From Lutraria lutraria (lineage: Eukaryota; Mollusca; Bivalvia; Venerida; Mactridae), in contig OZ026835.1 of assembly GCA_964023205.1 (NCBI GenBank), forward strand, positions 21,465,817-21,529,816: DNA of 64,000 nt. Direction: 5' to 3'. Position 1 is the first letter of the stretch. Each line of letters opens with the position of its first letter. Shown here piece after piece: positions 1 through 15,300 of this stretch. Both the position numbers and the translations under genes were made by a program. A model generated the notes under the pieces. The model saw only the letters and a list, made by a program, of their open reading frames with translations, was not told where the DNA came from and made no database searches.

Positions 1-187
1 CACGATCCATTCTATGGACGTATTTAGGTTCGGTATTAATTTTGTTATATTAAAACCGTAAATCTATCTATATCTACATATGGCACTGTCATGACATACA
101 CAAAGAACGCTAAAGATATAATTTGTAAATATACTTTTTGTAATTGTAACATTACAGTGAGTCATGACTTGAACTAAATAAACTTAC

Positions 188-378
188 CAAACCGAATACA
201 ATTGTATCAATTACCTCATTCAGATTAACATAATCTCCGTACACGAGCACATCAGTCCTGCAGTTTGCTTGCACAGAGCATACCTCGTCAGAAACACCAG
301 TACTTGTTGCTGGCTGTGTTATATAGATGACGTTACCAGTTACTTGACTATCTTCATCTATTGCTATTACTGTCCCAT
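188..378 (-). CDS. Last visible exon of the lectin/EB gene
   Basis: The open frame runs to a good donor (gtaagt) at 187. The first acceptor is after ttacag at 379-380, giving a phase-1 D-G start. An alternative acceptor at 442-443 (exon 188-441) would add the stretch KCGHFIGQE, whose KFQxKC context matches the SUEL exon at 29.2 kb. Both options keep the frame. It encodes an acidic segment with two cysteines and ends in phase 0, unlike every upstream exon. No family is recognised beyond the possible lectin resemblance, so membership of this gene is probable rather than certain. Confidence 0.45.
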
Positions 379-3300
379 CTGTAATATATTTATATTTACA
401 GTCAGGCATAATTTCTTGTCCAATGAAATGTCCGCATTTCACTTGAAATTTGCAAAATATATCACATAAAATGTACCAAGAACCTGATATGGAGAAATAG
501 GTCACTTATTTTTCTGTATATACAAAAAATGAGTACAAACTGTAAATCAATTATCGTTCATATTTTGAATTTTATTAATAAAATTCAATATATGAACGAT
601 AACTAATACATGCATTTAGTTTTTATTTGGCAAATCCGATATGGATTGGATCGAAATGTATCGATTTAAAAGGCTATTTCGTGTATATTTGGTGATGTGT
701 AAACCTGTCTATATATGCGGTCAAATATAATTGCGACTGGGAAAATAAATTAAAACCAGGAGCTTAACACGAGTTAAGTATAGATCACTATTAATCATTA
801 TTCAGCTTTATATACATACGTGTATATATTAAGTCGAAACTATGTACTATTCAGTAACTTAGGAGACAATTTGGCCGAAGTCAGATAAAATTATTGTGGT
901 GAAAATATGGAATTAGGTAGATAAAATCCTAGTAACAAATTACTACAGCTTGTTTACATCGTTTTTGTTAACATCATGTTATAGATATATGCGTACAGTT
1001 GTAGCAGAGCATGCTGTAGTTGGCCTATCATGACTAGTAGTATGTGTATATTACTTTGACAAACTTATGGTAGCAAACGCGATGTTGGAACGTCACATGT
1101 TTCTTATTCAAGCCATCAACCGTGAGATATGTGATGTTACTTTATTTTTCTGCGACTAGTTTTCATCTGTCTGATAGAGATTAATAGTTTATTATTGAAT
1201 ATGTTTCGGTTTTTAAAATAATTATTGGCAGTGTTATTATTGCCTTATTATTACCGGATGTGGTCTTCCCATCCCAAAAACAGACAGTTGAAATTCTTAC
1301 ATTTAGGATATGAGTGCTACTCGCTACTATTTCATCCTTCCCAACATATCGTTTAACTTGTTTCGTTCAATTAAACTGGAAACTGTAACTTACCAGATAT
1401 GCAAATATATTCTATGACGTTATAAGTGGTATAGGAGCCACTCAACTGACTCGGTGTACAAGCATCATCACCAGATCCGTCCAAACGACAATCAGTCTGC
1501 ACGGGAGAACAGCACCTCGTGAAGTCTGCTTCGTTATACGTATCCATCACTCCCGTACAGATTGATCCTGCAGGCTTCACTCTTTCATAAGAATCAGTTA
1601 TTGTTGATACCGAATCCTCGTCACAGTCGGGTTCAAGCTGGTTGTATGGAGAACTTCCGTCACATGACGTCACTGATGATACCCCACCTTTCATACAAGT
1701 TACGCATTAAACCATTTTTAATTTAAAGAGTTACAAAAACTAAATATTTGCTGTAAATTTTTATTTGTCACTACAAAGAAACTTACGTAAATTTATAAAA
1801 AAATCATGGTTCTGTAATGCATGTATTGTATTCAATTGAAAATTAAACTTGAAGTTTCGTACACAAGGGAGACAAAACTTAAACCCTTGATGACCATGAG
1901 TACGACAAGGATTATGATATTAACACCTACGCCAAGGTGACAGCAACCATACAGACGATGGTTATGACGATATTGATGTTGTGAGGTTAAAGGTGCAAAT
2001 GATGATTATAATCACGAGGACGATAATTATCATTACCGTATGATAACAATGATGACGTCAAATATATAAGATCTTTATGTTGGTGACGTTGTTGAAAAAG
2101 ATTTACAATTAATGTGCCTATTATTTTGCTATTTTCTTAAACTCAAATCTGCATAAATTCACGGTCATTGCTCGCATTTATTTCTAGCTTCGGTGATGTT
2201 CGATTAGTTTCGTACGGTATACGTTAATTTTCATTAGACCACAGTTTGCTAAAACACGTAGCTTATCACAGTAAGCCATTGTACATAAAAATATACAATA
2301 ATACCTGTGACCTAAGTTAGATAGATCTCTCATAACTGTAGTCTATGAAATTTTACGGCTCGCTGAGCTTTCATAGACAACAGTTACTCGTGATCTATCC
2401 TATACATATAACACATATATTTAATGATAATATATTAACATGCTGAATGGAAATTATCGACTGTGGTACGAAGCTAAACGTAACCGCATTCAATGACCAT
2501 GTAATTATTCAGCTTTGACAGGTTAATAAAATCGCACTATTTTTAAACAGATACTATATACAACATATATATAACAGAATACACAGATTTATCCAGATTA
2601 CCTTGCGTACAAACCCCGTTGGTTTGAACATATCCTGATTTACAAGAACATCTTGTTTCGACACATTCAGCGTTTGGATCATTACATGGAATTTGTGAAC
2701 AATCTCCATTCACATACCCATCTGCGAACAATGATAACAATACAAATTAAAGCCTAATTAGCTTTTCGACTTTAATAATATAGAAAAATAGATAAAATTA
2801 TAGTAAATTGTATAATGTTATTAACTCTAAAACAATATTTTTTATAAAGCCTTTCTTTAACCACAACATAGAAATGTTGTTAGATACGAGTGACGGCTAT
2901 GGAAAGCTGAACTATCGAATTTAACAAGCTAAAGGAAAACAATCTGACTTCACTCTTTATACGTCATTCCTTTAAATAAAATAAAACATATCTTACCGTC
3001 CTTCAGACAAGCGCCATCTTTAATTACGTAATTACGAACATCATTACATACACATTTTCCATTTATACAAATCGAATGTGACTCGATGCAAGAATCGTCA
3101 GTCAAGCAGTTCCCTGACGGGTATCCATCTATATTTATATGAAAAAAAACACAAAATACGATTAAAATTAATGGAAGTAACTTCATTGCATCAGGTAGTT
3201 TATTCAGAAAAGTACCTAAATGTGTATTGTAAGACATTAGAATGACAAAAATAAAGAATATGTCAAACACGAGATTATTAATAATGACATATTGTTCTGC

Positions 3301-6300
3301 ACATTTTAGGATAATGCGCGATTCGTATATTGCCCTATGTGTTTAAAGAATCTCAATAATGCCAAATGATTTCAAAATTCAAGACTCGCATTTACAAGGG
3401 TAATTGAATTAAGTGTTGGAATAGTTTGCAGATAATTAGAATCTTGTATCAATTGGCCTATGTATTTATTAGTAGTACGTATAATAATCATATAGAAGCT
3501 TGCAAAGCCAAAAAAACTGCTATACTGTAACCCAAACTGCAATTGCTACTTTCCGCCTAGACCGGTATGAACAGTCCATAAACAGAAATAATTGTCAATA
3601 AATATGTACAGTCCATAAACAGAAATAATAGTCAATAAATATGTACAGTCCATAAACAGAAATAATAGTCAATAAATATGTACAGTCCATAAACAGAAAT
3701 AATAGTCAATAAATATGTACGTCCATAAACAGAAATAATAGTCAATAAATATGTACAGTCCATAAACAGAAATAATAGTCAATAAATATGTACAGTCCAT
3801 AAACAGAAATAATAGTCAATAAATATGTACGTCCATAAACAGAAATAATAGTCAATAAATATGTACGTCCATAAACAGAAATAATAGTCAATAAATACGT
3901 ACAAGAATTAAGACGATAGGATGACAGGGTGGTGAGCATTTAAAGTTATCAAATATTCAATTGTTTAGAGATTCTATAGAATACGTATATAGTACGGAAA
4001 TTGATGTTGTCAAACTTAATCTGCCTCAATCGACTGTAATTCTGGGTAGAATTGCAGAAGACCTGCAGGTAAAAATAAAAATAGTACAGTAAAACCCGAG
4101 TTCACGTCCACAATACATTGAATCAAAGTTACCAAGTAAACAACAGCCACCACTTATAAGACGCAATAAACCCCTGAGACAAGACACCACATGTGCATCA
4201 AGGTTACATTTCTTCTCTTCCTCCTCACAGGTTTTAGACGTGATCATATAATTTTAGATACAACAATACCATTACAGCTACACACATATTAATGATAACA
4301 CTGCTTAAACAAAAGATGTTTGTAAAACACGGCTGCCCATAAACGCCAATGGATAGTAATTTCTTGTATTTGATCGAACGAGGATTTTACTCAGAGAGTA
4401 ATTGCGACCTTGGAAAAACATTTTTCTAACATTTCACCCTTCGTTACCTAAGCTGAGGACCGTAGACCAAATCTTTCTCTCGATGTTGGGCGGACAAGGT
4501 TTTAAGTTGAGAGTCACTGTGACCTTAACCTTTGACCTAAAAACCAAAGGTTCATCCAAATGTGATGACCAACCTTCCTACCAAGTATGAGATCCGATGA
4601 CAAACACGTTCTCTAGATATTGGTCGGACAAGTCTATTCTCAACCTCTACACAGAGTTATCTCTCCTGAACGCGAGGCAGGACGATCGACAACTCTGGAT
4701 AGAGATTGGTCTTTTCTGTGGAAGGTAACAAAAACCTTAACCTTTATTTACTGACCTCAAAATAAATAGAGGACATTTGGATGTGATGATCAACCTCCCA
4801 GGAGGACTGTAATCAAGATGTTTGTGTTGAATGTCGTAATGATCTTGACTTTAGTAGTTATTGATCAAACAAGGTTTTTGTGATGAAGCACACTTTGACT
4901 TGTGACCTACTGACTTCAAAATTAATAGGGGTTATCTGCATATAATAACCAACCACCCATTAAAGAACGCATTCTTTTTTATCAAATCTGTAAACGTCTA
5001 AAATCTCATTTATCTTAAAATATATGCTTTTACATAACACAGCAAAAAGCCTGTTGTTAGCCTCGTAATATGAAAAAAAATTTTTTATTGAAATGCATAC
5101 ATGAATTATATTGATTAGCCAAAAACAACAATAACAATTATTGCAATGCATACATGAATTATATTGATTAGCCAAAAACAACAATAACAAGTATTGCAAT
5201 GCATACATGAATTATATTGATTAGCCAAAAACAACAACAACAGTTATTGCAATGCATACATGAATTACATTGATTAGCCAAAAACAACAATAACAATTAT
5301 TACAATGCATACATGAATTATATTGATTAGCCAAAAACAACAACAACAGTTATTGCAATGCTTGTTAATTGATTAAACTGGTTAAAATGTAGATGATAAA
5401 GATATTGATTGCCAATGAAAAAACCAATAAAGCCGCCAATACACACACATAGTGTTAACTCTGCACCATCATGCTGACAACCAAAATTTAGACATTTTGT
5501 TGATTTACCTTCTATACAGACACTTTGGTAATTCGAGTACCCAATAGAGCAAACACAAACATGTGTGTTATCACAGTTCGCATTAGCATCGACACAATCA
5601 TTGTCCCGCATACATTTACCACCAAGTGCTCCATCTAAATATAGACTTAGTATGCACATTGTTTTCCTAATATAGACACGAATTATCCATCCCCTTTGGG
5701 GATAGGTCACAAATTAATCATCTCGGCTCTACATATAAACGTAAATTATTCATCTTCGGTCTAAATACAGACATCAATTATTCATCAACGATCTAAATAT
5801 AGACATCAATTATTCATCAACGATCTAAATATAGACATCAATTATCCATCTTCGGTCTAAATATAGACATCAATTATTCGTCTTCGGTCTGGATATAGAC
5901 ATTTTTTAACTCAGGCCTAAATATTGACACAAATTATTCACCTTTGGACTAAATTCATATAAACTACTTAACTGGAGTAAATATATATTAAAAATATCTG
6001 CAGACAAATGCATGTGCTTTTCAATCATGTGTTTTAGTATAATCTAAACAATTCATGTCAGTCTTAGTATGAATAAATATACACCTAAAATTAAATGTGA
6101 GTTGGACCAGTGTCCAATGGAATCATTTTCAATGAAGTAGTCAAGTTTAATATAATTCAATTTAAGGTCAAAAGACATGAGAGAGAACGCCCCATTAAAG
6201 ACTAGTTGAGTATTGTAAAAGGTGAAACGAGTGAAAGAGATTTGGGAAAACATGGAAAAAAGAGATGTCTACGTGTGTACAAATATAAATAAGAAACCTC

Positions 6301-9300
6301 AACGCACCTTGGATACAAACTTCATTAAAACCAACAGTATAGCCTGTTTTACACTGACAAACTCCAGGATCACAATTCACACCATTACATCGGTACGCTG
6401 TATCCTGTACACACTCAGCATTGTCATCTTCACATCGTCCACCGGTCTTACAGATCCCACCGTTTGAACCATCTGTGAAAGAAGCAATTTAAGTGTTCAA
6501 TTAATGTACAATCTGCCGTTTTCATTTTAAACAGCATGAATCATTCGTACTTGCAATTCAATTAGATACTGGCATTTAATCGTACTTTACAAAATTATAT
6601 ATGTTTACACATCAATAAAATACTGTTATAAGTGTGTACCTTAAGAAGTGTCTTTTAAAACAACTGTAAAATAAGGAATAAATTGATAAATATATTAATA
6701 TCAGATTAGTGAGTTGGCGAAATTTGTGGGGGGTTGTTGTATATATTATTGTTAACAAAATGACTGAAATTTAAGTACTGTAATTATAATATTAACTATC
6801 ATTCTGAGAATGAAATATTCATCCCACATATTTGTTTAAATCTCAGGTAATAAAATTGTCCTACCTTCAATACATTGATCGTTCACCTCTGTAAAGTCAG
6901 CAATACACACACAAATCCCGACCGAGGAACATTCCGTGCTGTTCTCCAGACAAGTTCCTGGTCCTGTACATCGCCCACCAAGATGGTTCTCTGTTTTATA
7001 TCAAGGACATACTAATCAGTAAAGGTTTATATGAAATCCAAGTTTACAATCGAGTTATTCAAGAGAATCGCTATCGTCCTTACAGTCGTCACTAATATAA
7101 AAATGATTGTTTAAACACCGTTTTTTTAGTTTCCCTTAGCACCTTCAATATATCAGAATGTTTGCCCTATAGTGAAAAAAGCCAGCAATTACAAGTACAT
7201 ATATACAAAAGGTATGTTGAAAGAACTTATTTCTTTCATTATTGAAAATAATATTGCCATTACATTGAGATGATTGAATTAATCTAAAGGCTTTTCAAGT
7301 ACGTACCTTCCATGCAAGTTCCGTCTATGTTTGTGTAATCGCTAACGCACTGACATACTTTGACACCGGATACAGTATTATGTTGCTTACATTCTGCATT
7401 CGCGTCTTTACAATCTGCATTATTGTTACATACACCATCAACACCACCATCTGAAGACATTGATAACATACACTGTTTGAAATATAAGACGCCTCGGGAC
7501 GAGATGAAATGGTAAGTCAAGTAATATTTCAACAAATATATTTACAAAGACACAATAAACCGGTGAGAAATAAACAGTTTGCATTAATTACTCAGTGCTC
7601 TTAGGTGATCTTCAGGAATGAAAATTAAAGATACCTCTGGTAATTATTCTAAAATAAAGATTATAAAATTAAATGGTCTGTTCTTCTTTTTGCTACCATT
7701 CAAATTGTTTGCATCTACACATATATACATAGAATACGGAATTCTTGCCATTGTATTTAAAATGTCCTACTATCATTACCTTCTTCACAAGAACCGTCTA
7801 TATTGGTATATCCGTCCGTACATACGCAAACTTTCGGTACACTTGAGTCACAAACTGCATTGTTATCATCACAGTCAATGTCAACTTCACAGGAGCCTCC
7901 TAATATACCATCTGGAATTCAATTATCAATTGTTCATTTTGCAAGCGTTTAACATATGTACTTCTGTACCTACCAATTACTCTACCCGCTATTTTACTCA
8001 GATTCCACAGTAGCGTAATTTAAGATTTGAGTAGAGTACCACCCGGATTCCAAGACTGCAGAATGTACGTAAGTGGCTTCGAAAGAAATACGATTATGTT
8101 TTAAACATTTTTTTCATTTTTTCATAGATACTTTTTAAACAGTGTGCATGTTATTTGCTTGTTTAGACGACAGGGTGATAGTATTGTGCACTAGGTGAAG
8201 AACAATTATATGACAGGAATGTCACAAAACTAGGTTCTTAAGATTTTTCCTTTTTACCTGATTAATTAAAATTCGATTCTGATACATACTCGTATAACAT
8301 CAGAGATCTAGTCCAGCCAATATGAACAGTAAATGTTATTATGGAAATCAGACTTAAAGCAAAGTCGGACCATTTTCTAAAAGTATCGCAGCCCAACTAT
8401 TTCTTTAAATATATGCTTAACTTCTATCTGCCTATATTCATAAACAACCTTAAACAATACATAATAACAGTATAGTGATTGTTCTTTTTGGTGATGACAA
8501 GTTGTAAAGTAAAATGACATATCTAAGAAACACTATTTAGCGTGGTCCACGATAGATTTTATTTCTTCCTTTACATCAGAAACAATTCATACAATGACAA
8601 AGCTTCAGAATAGAAGGTTGTCCAAAGGATAAACAAATGTCTTTAACAGCTGTCTTATTTAAAGAATCCTAAACTACATTTCAACATTTAAAATTTCCAA
8701 ATTTGAATGTTGAAAATACGTTAACCACTTCTAAATTGACTGCACTAGCTTCAAATACAAAGCAGATATTACCTTCTATGCATTCCATGTTTATATCACT
8801 ATATCCTTCAATGCAGTCACATCTGTTATCGACACACTCCGCTAATGGATCGTCAACGCATTTAGTATTGGTATCACAGAATCCATGAAGTTCGCCGTCT
8901 GAAAAGTTATCTAAAGTATACATGGCTTCCTGATCAATATGTTTTAATACTTCAACATTGTGAATGTTTCAAAGTAGTGATGTATGAGTAATTGTATTAA
9001 TGTTTTACATTATATTAATGTAATTTTCTGTCGATTTTATTGAACCATCTTTGTTTTGGATCACCCCTCGTATACGCCAAAACCATGTAAACTTATGTTT
9101 GTTTTGCTTATCTTTGTTTAACGGCCCATTCGACAGCTATGGTAATTTCAGAGCCACCGAAGAAAGGGAAAGAAGATACAGGAGAGCTAGGCATTGGTTA
9201 TGTTTTATTTCGAATAGTTTGTATCGGTTCTGAATCGTGTCCGGTGTAAAGCATCAATAAACGCCTCCTGTGGTTTTCTAAAGAAAGATAGCTGGAATGG

Positions 9301-12300
9301 GTATAGTGGGATGAGGACACTGAAAATGCGATGGATTTCTGTTGGTAATACTTGGTCATTTGTAACTTTATACATTGTTTTGAATGAAAGCGTAAAACAG
9401 ATTTAGACTGCCGAAATGTACATTTGGAAGATGGGTAAGCAAATGTTTTATCATAAATATGACAATGAAGAATACGTTGAAAATGTTGGTAAATCAGTTT
9501 GACATAGAGTATGTCTACCAGTCAACTTGACATAACCATAGAACTTGGATCGATACCCTCGACCTCTTGATAAGCAATTCAATCTTAAATTTATTGGCAT
9601 AAACTTACACTTGTTGTTGCAAACCAATGTTATTGCATGGTATAGCACCTTAACAACAACCTATGGAAAAGTCTTATGCTATACAAAAATGTTCAAACTG
9701 TAAAAGGTTTCATGCCCTAGTCCTGCCTACTGCCAATCATCCTGTGTATAACATATAAAGTAATATACCGAGCGGAAAACTCACACAAACTTGTAAGATT
9801 GAAATACCTGCATAACATACATCTTGGTAGTTACTGTAACCAGAAACACAAACACATCTAGCAGTAGTTAGATCACAATCAGTGTTTGCGTCAGTGCAAG
9901 TGTTTGAAGCTGTGCATTCACCATTTAGGGATCCGTCTATGTGCAAAGATTAGTAAGAAAATGCAAAAGTGAAAAGATAAGCGTCTTGAAACTAGAGCAA
10001 AGAAGATTATAAAGTAGTTTTAATGGATTTCCTTCTTTGCATCTAAATAAATCGAGTGACACATTGACGGCCTGGACACAACGACGGCCACATCGAGATC
10101 ACTACAGTTCATCGCCTGCTGCGATAACTCGTATTAAAAAAAAGCATCTAATTTATTTTTTGAGCAGCGTCACATTGTCTTAAACTGTAATAACAATGTG
10201 TTCTAGATAATTTAAAACGGTATGATTTAGCTTTCCATATATCTCTAAGTAATCGTAGAGGCTAACAATTGTCTTGATGAACAATATACGAACATGTGTA
10301 TTGAAAATCCACATCATACAACAAGTCTATTTTATGTCATAATTCAACTTATCATGAAAATCATTTGGTTTGTTTTCTTAAACTGCGCGGTTTATACCTT
10401 TAAAGCAACCGCCATTGTATTCACTTGAACCGACTACACACTCGCATGTACTTGTAGCTGAGTTACAGACCGTGTTCGCAGCACTACACACAATTTGTGA
10501 ATCACACAAACCGCCCAATAAGCCATCTGTGTGTAAGTAGAGAGTGTAAAACAAAAGCATTGAAGAGTCAGAAGAAAATGTTGTAATAGTATAAAGAGAT
10601 TCTCCGTGAAAAAAAATAATGCTAGTAATAAACTAATAATATATAAATAACACATAGCTTTGTGTGTAACAGTAAAAATGTCAACCTGAGGAAAGTACTG
10701 TTACCCAAGGCCTTCGGCTGACAACTTAAGCTATGTGTTATTTATTTTATTACCCCAAACTTTTTTCCAGAAATTACTGTTTAAAAATTACTATTACCCT
10801 GTGACAGTAAAAGAATGTCACGTGGTACCATGAATGTAACAGTAAAAATGTTCCCTGTTTGCCTATGGGAAATTAACATTAGGAAAATAGTGGGAGTAAT
10901 AATAGAGTCTGTTTACAAAAATATATAAATGGTTAATATAGAAGAGAAAGAAAGTAATTGCTTACATCAGCACTACTAGAAAGTGTTGGCTATTTAAATC
11001 TATATATGGAAGACATCTACAAAAACATATAGAAATGGACCTTTTATACACGCTCCTCCAGATCCAACAGTATATCCACTCTTACACTGACAAACTCCAG
11101 GATCACAATTCACACCATTACATCGGTTTGTTGTATCATGTATACACTCAGCATTGTCATCTTCACATCGTCCACCGGTCTTACAGATTCCACCGTTTGA
11201 ACCATCTGTGTTATAAGCAAACAGGTTTTCAGTGTACATCAATGGAACTTGCGGTGCGTATGCTATTAGTTTGCAACCAATTATTTATTTGAAAGCCTCA
11301 GAAAAAAAATTCTCTAAGATTTTAGTGACAAATGTTATTTTTTCACTTGTTTGGTATAATATATTTTACTTGTTGAGGAATATGAACTTTGTTGACCACC
11401 AAGATTCCCGATATATTAAAAAATCAGAATTCTATAATCATATAAACGTACCTTCCATACAAGTTCCATTAACATTCGTATATTCACTAACACATAGACA
11501 TACACTGATACCAGATACTGATGCATGTTGATTGCACTCGGCTTTAGCGTCTTTACAATCTGCATCAATGTTACATACGCCACCAACTCCACCATCTGAA
11601 GATAAAAATATACAGTGATTATGCAAACCACAAATAATCTGTATTTTCTCCAGGCATTCAAATAAAGTGAGAAAAAACAATCAACATTATTTATTGATAT
11701 TGATATTATAATGTTACACGTATAGAATAAAGAATTCTACCCATTACGACCCAGGTCCTATCATTTCATCAGTATATATTTGTGTTAGAGAAAACATGGC
11801 GACATCAATATCTTAATGGAGTATCAAAGAATGTCTTTATTAACATCAAGTTTACTTGATATTTACAATAAGGAGCAATGTACAACATCGAAAGTTGTTC
11901 ATTAGATTATTCTACTTACACATATCTAAAACTATAGGAAAGTCCCAAATAGTGTTCCCTAGAAAATTACCTTCTTCACACGTATCTAATATCTCCGTAT
12001 ATCCATCCTTGCATACACAAACCTTTGGTGTACTAGAACTACAATCCGCACCATCATCATCACAGTCTTCATCAAGCATACATGCACCTCCTAATGCTCC
12101 GTCTGTGAAACACATTGTGTGGTTTTATTCAACAAGCAATAATTGCATTCGCTAGATAAAAATATGACGCAGCCTGTTTGTTTAAGACGAGCTGGTAATA
12201 AGTCAGAAATGATGTTAAGCAAAGCCGCCCCATACATCATCTATGTGCAGGAAAATAGTGTGACACAAGAACACTGAAGGGCAGTCAGTATTGTTATAAT

Positions 12301-15300
12301 AAAAAAATATGTTGCAATGGTACAAAGAGATTCTCCATGAAGAATTGATACTAGTAGATATTGTGTACCAAAACAATGAAAAGAAAGAAGGTAATTGCTT
12401 AGATCAGCACTACTAGAATGAGTTGGCCTTTTAAATCTATATATGGAAGACATCTACAAAAACATATAGAAATGGACCTTTTATACACGCTCCTCCAGAT
12501 CCAATAGTATATCCACTCTTACACTGACAAACTCCAGGATCACAATTCACACCATTACATCGGTTTGTTGTATCCTGTATACACTCAGCATTGTCATCTT
12601 CACATCGTCCACCGGTCTTACAGATTCCACCGTTTGAACCATCTGTGTAATAAGCAAACAGGTTTTTTTGTCGACTATTCCATCAGTCAATATACATGTA
12701 CAGTGTACATCAATGGAACTTGCGGCACGTATGCTATTAATTTGCAACCAATTATTTATTTGAAAGCCTCAGAAAATTTACTCTTAGGTTTTAGTGAAAA
12801 ATGTTATTTTTTCACTTGTATGGTATAATCTATTTTACTTGTCCAGGTATATGAACTTTGTTGACCACCAAGATTCGCGATATATTATAAAATCAGAATT
12901 CTATAATCATATAAACGTACCTTCCATGCAAGTTTCATTAACATTCGTATATTCACTAACACATAGGCATACACTGATACCAGATACAGATGTATGTTGA
13001 TTGCACTCGGCTTTAGCGTCTTTACAATCTGCATCAGTGTTACATACGCCACCAACTCCACCATCTGAAGATAAAACTATACAGTGATCATGCGAACCAC
13101 ACATAAATTGTATGTACGTTGTTCATGAATTCAAATAAAATGAAAAAGCATCAATAACATTCATTGCTGTTAATATATAATGTTACACGTATAGAATAAA
13201 AAATTACACCCATTACGGCCTTGATCTATATTTTTGTTACAGAAAAAGATGCGATAATAACATTTTAATGGGGTATCGAAAAATGTCTTTATTAAACATC
13301 CAGTTTACTTGATATTTACAATTAGGAGCTATGTACAACTTCGAAAATTGTATATTAGATTGTTTACCTACTTATATCAAACTTATAGACCCCGAATAGT
13401 GCACCTTAGAAATTACCTTCTTCACATGTGTCTAATATCTCCGTATATCCATCATTGCACACACAAACCTTTGGTGTACTAGAATTGCAAAATGCATCAT
13501 CATCATCACAGTCATCATCTATCACACATGCACCTCCTAATATACCGTCTGTAAAATGCAGTTTATGGTTAGTAAGACTAAATATGACTTAACACATTTT
13601 AGACAATCAGGTGATAAGTCAAGAATAACAAACGTGTGTAAAGAATTTACGCGAAGTAAAGAATGTTATGTCGACTTGAATGTAAGTCTCAAATCTAATG
13701 AACATGATTATTTCTTTATTTGTTCCCTGGTGACAATATATACCATGCAGCTGATTTCCATATTAAGTTTATTATTTATCATCATTATCGGTAGAAATAA
13801 AGCTTCTGATTGAGAGATAACAAAAGTCATAAATTTGTCTTATTTTTATTTTCAAATGCAACCTCAAATATATATACAGTACAACCTCTCCAGAGCGGCC
13901 CTCTCTTTAATAACAGCCTCCCATCAACAACAGCATGAGTCCAACTGCACGATTCAACTATTAATTTAGCCTATTCAAAGTAATAATGTCTCAACACCAA
14001 TATACTTTTGTTACTTCCGGAGGCTGTTGCTTTGGAGAGGGTGCATTGTAAATACTTATTTCCATCTTATTGTAAAGAACCAAAAGCTTGTATTGTTTAC
14101 AAACCAGAAATTACCTTGTATACACTCCTGGTTGATATCGCTGTAATCATCTATACATTCGCATCTTCCACCGACACATTCTACTAATTGGCCAAGAACA
14201 CAATCTGCATTGGTCGCACACGCACCATGAAGATCACCGTCTGAAATTTATCACTCTATCCGTTATTTAAGACTTTAATATATGATTCGATAAAATTTAC
14301 TGATGATTCTCCAAAATACAAAAGGTAAAAATAACGAACATTCTCTATAAAATACACACACACGCTTATTTTAAATGTACTGTTTAAGACTAAATTAAAT
14401 GTTGATTGTTTGCTAATTGTACTATTTTTTAAAAAGATTTTCTTTACTGTTTTCAAACAAATAAATAAAGAGTGGAAACGTTAGAGAATTTTGATAAAGC
14501 AAACCATTTTATATCAGTTACATTGGATTTAAAGCCAATCTATATGAGGCTCTCAGCAAAAAGTCTAGTCCAAATAGTTGACATTTCATCTCAAAATTTA
14601 TTGTGAATGTGGACCTAAAGGGGTACTCAATAGATGTGAGTAATTAAATATTATATCAATCAAACATCTTTACAAGTTTATACCAGCAAATACCTGCATT
14701 ACATTTATCTTGATAATCACTATATCCAACGTCACAAACACACCTGCCTGCTACATTAGTAACCTCACATACAGAATTTGTTTCTGTACATGCGATAGTG
14801 CTCGTACATTCACCGAACAGAGATCCGTCTATGTGCAAGAATAAGTAAAAATAGTGATAAATAGAGAAAACAAGAAATATCAAGAAATATTAAGAAAGCT
14901 AGTACAGTGTACATAAAACAGTCAGGTAAGATATTACAGCGTTATGTACATAATGCAGACAGGTAAAATATTACAGCGTTATGTACATAATGCAGTCAGG
15001 TAAAATATTACGGCGTTATGTACATAATGCAGTCATGTAAAATATTACAGCGTTATATACATAATGCAGTCAGGTAAAATATTACAGCGTTATATGTACA
15101 TAAAGCTGTCAGGTAAAATATTACAGCGTCATGTACATAATGCAGTCAGGTAAAATACTCATGTCATAGAAACAGAGAAACGAGTGATGCTAGGAAATGA
15201 ATAAAGGTGCAAAAGATTGTTGCAAAAGAAGAGCGCGTATAAACTAAAACCGACAGAAGCCGCTAAAGGAAAATCCATAAAACTATTCTTACCTCTCCAG

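Larger units (their letters stand above)
10560..12215. repeat. Tandem segmental duplication, copy 1
   Basis: Introns and exons R14-R16 match 12216-13630 with the same order and an offset of about 1.44-1.47 kb. Shared intron text includes AAAGAGATTCTCC, GTAATTGCTTA and AACATATAGAAATGG. This copy alone carries an insertion around 10640-10915. Confidence 0.8.
12216..13630. repeat. Tandem segmental duplication, copy 2
   Basis: Holds R11-R13 and matches copy 1 through introns as well as exons. Shared flank after the type-C exon: ATATGAC, then TTTAGAC or TTAAGAC, then AATAAGTCA or GATAAGTCA. Confidence 0.78.

Noticed and set aside
7618..8013. 131-codon plus-strand frame
   Set aside because: Overlaps EB exon R20 in antisense; the minus-strand exon explains the open stretch.
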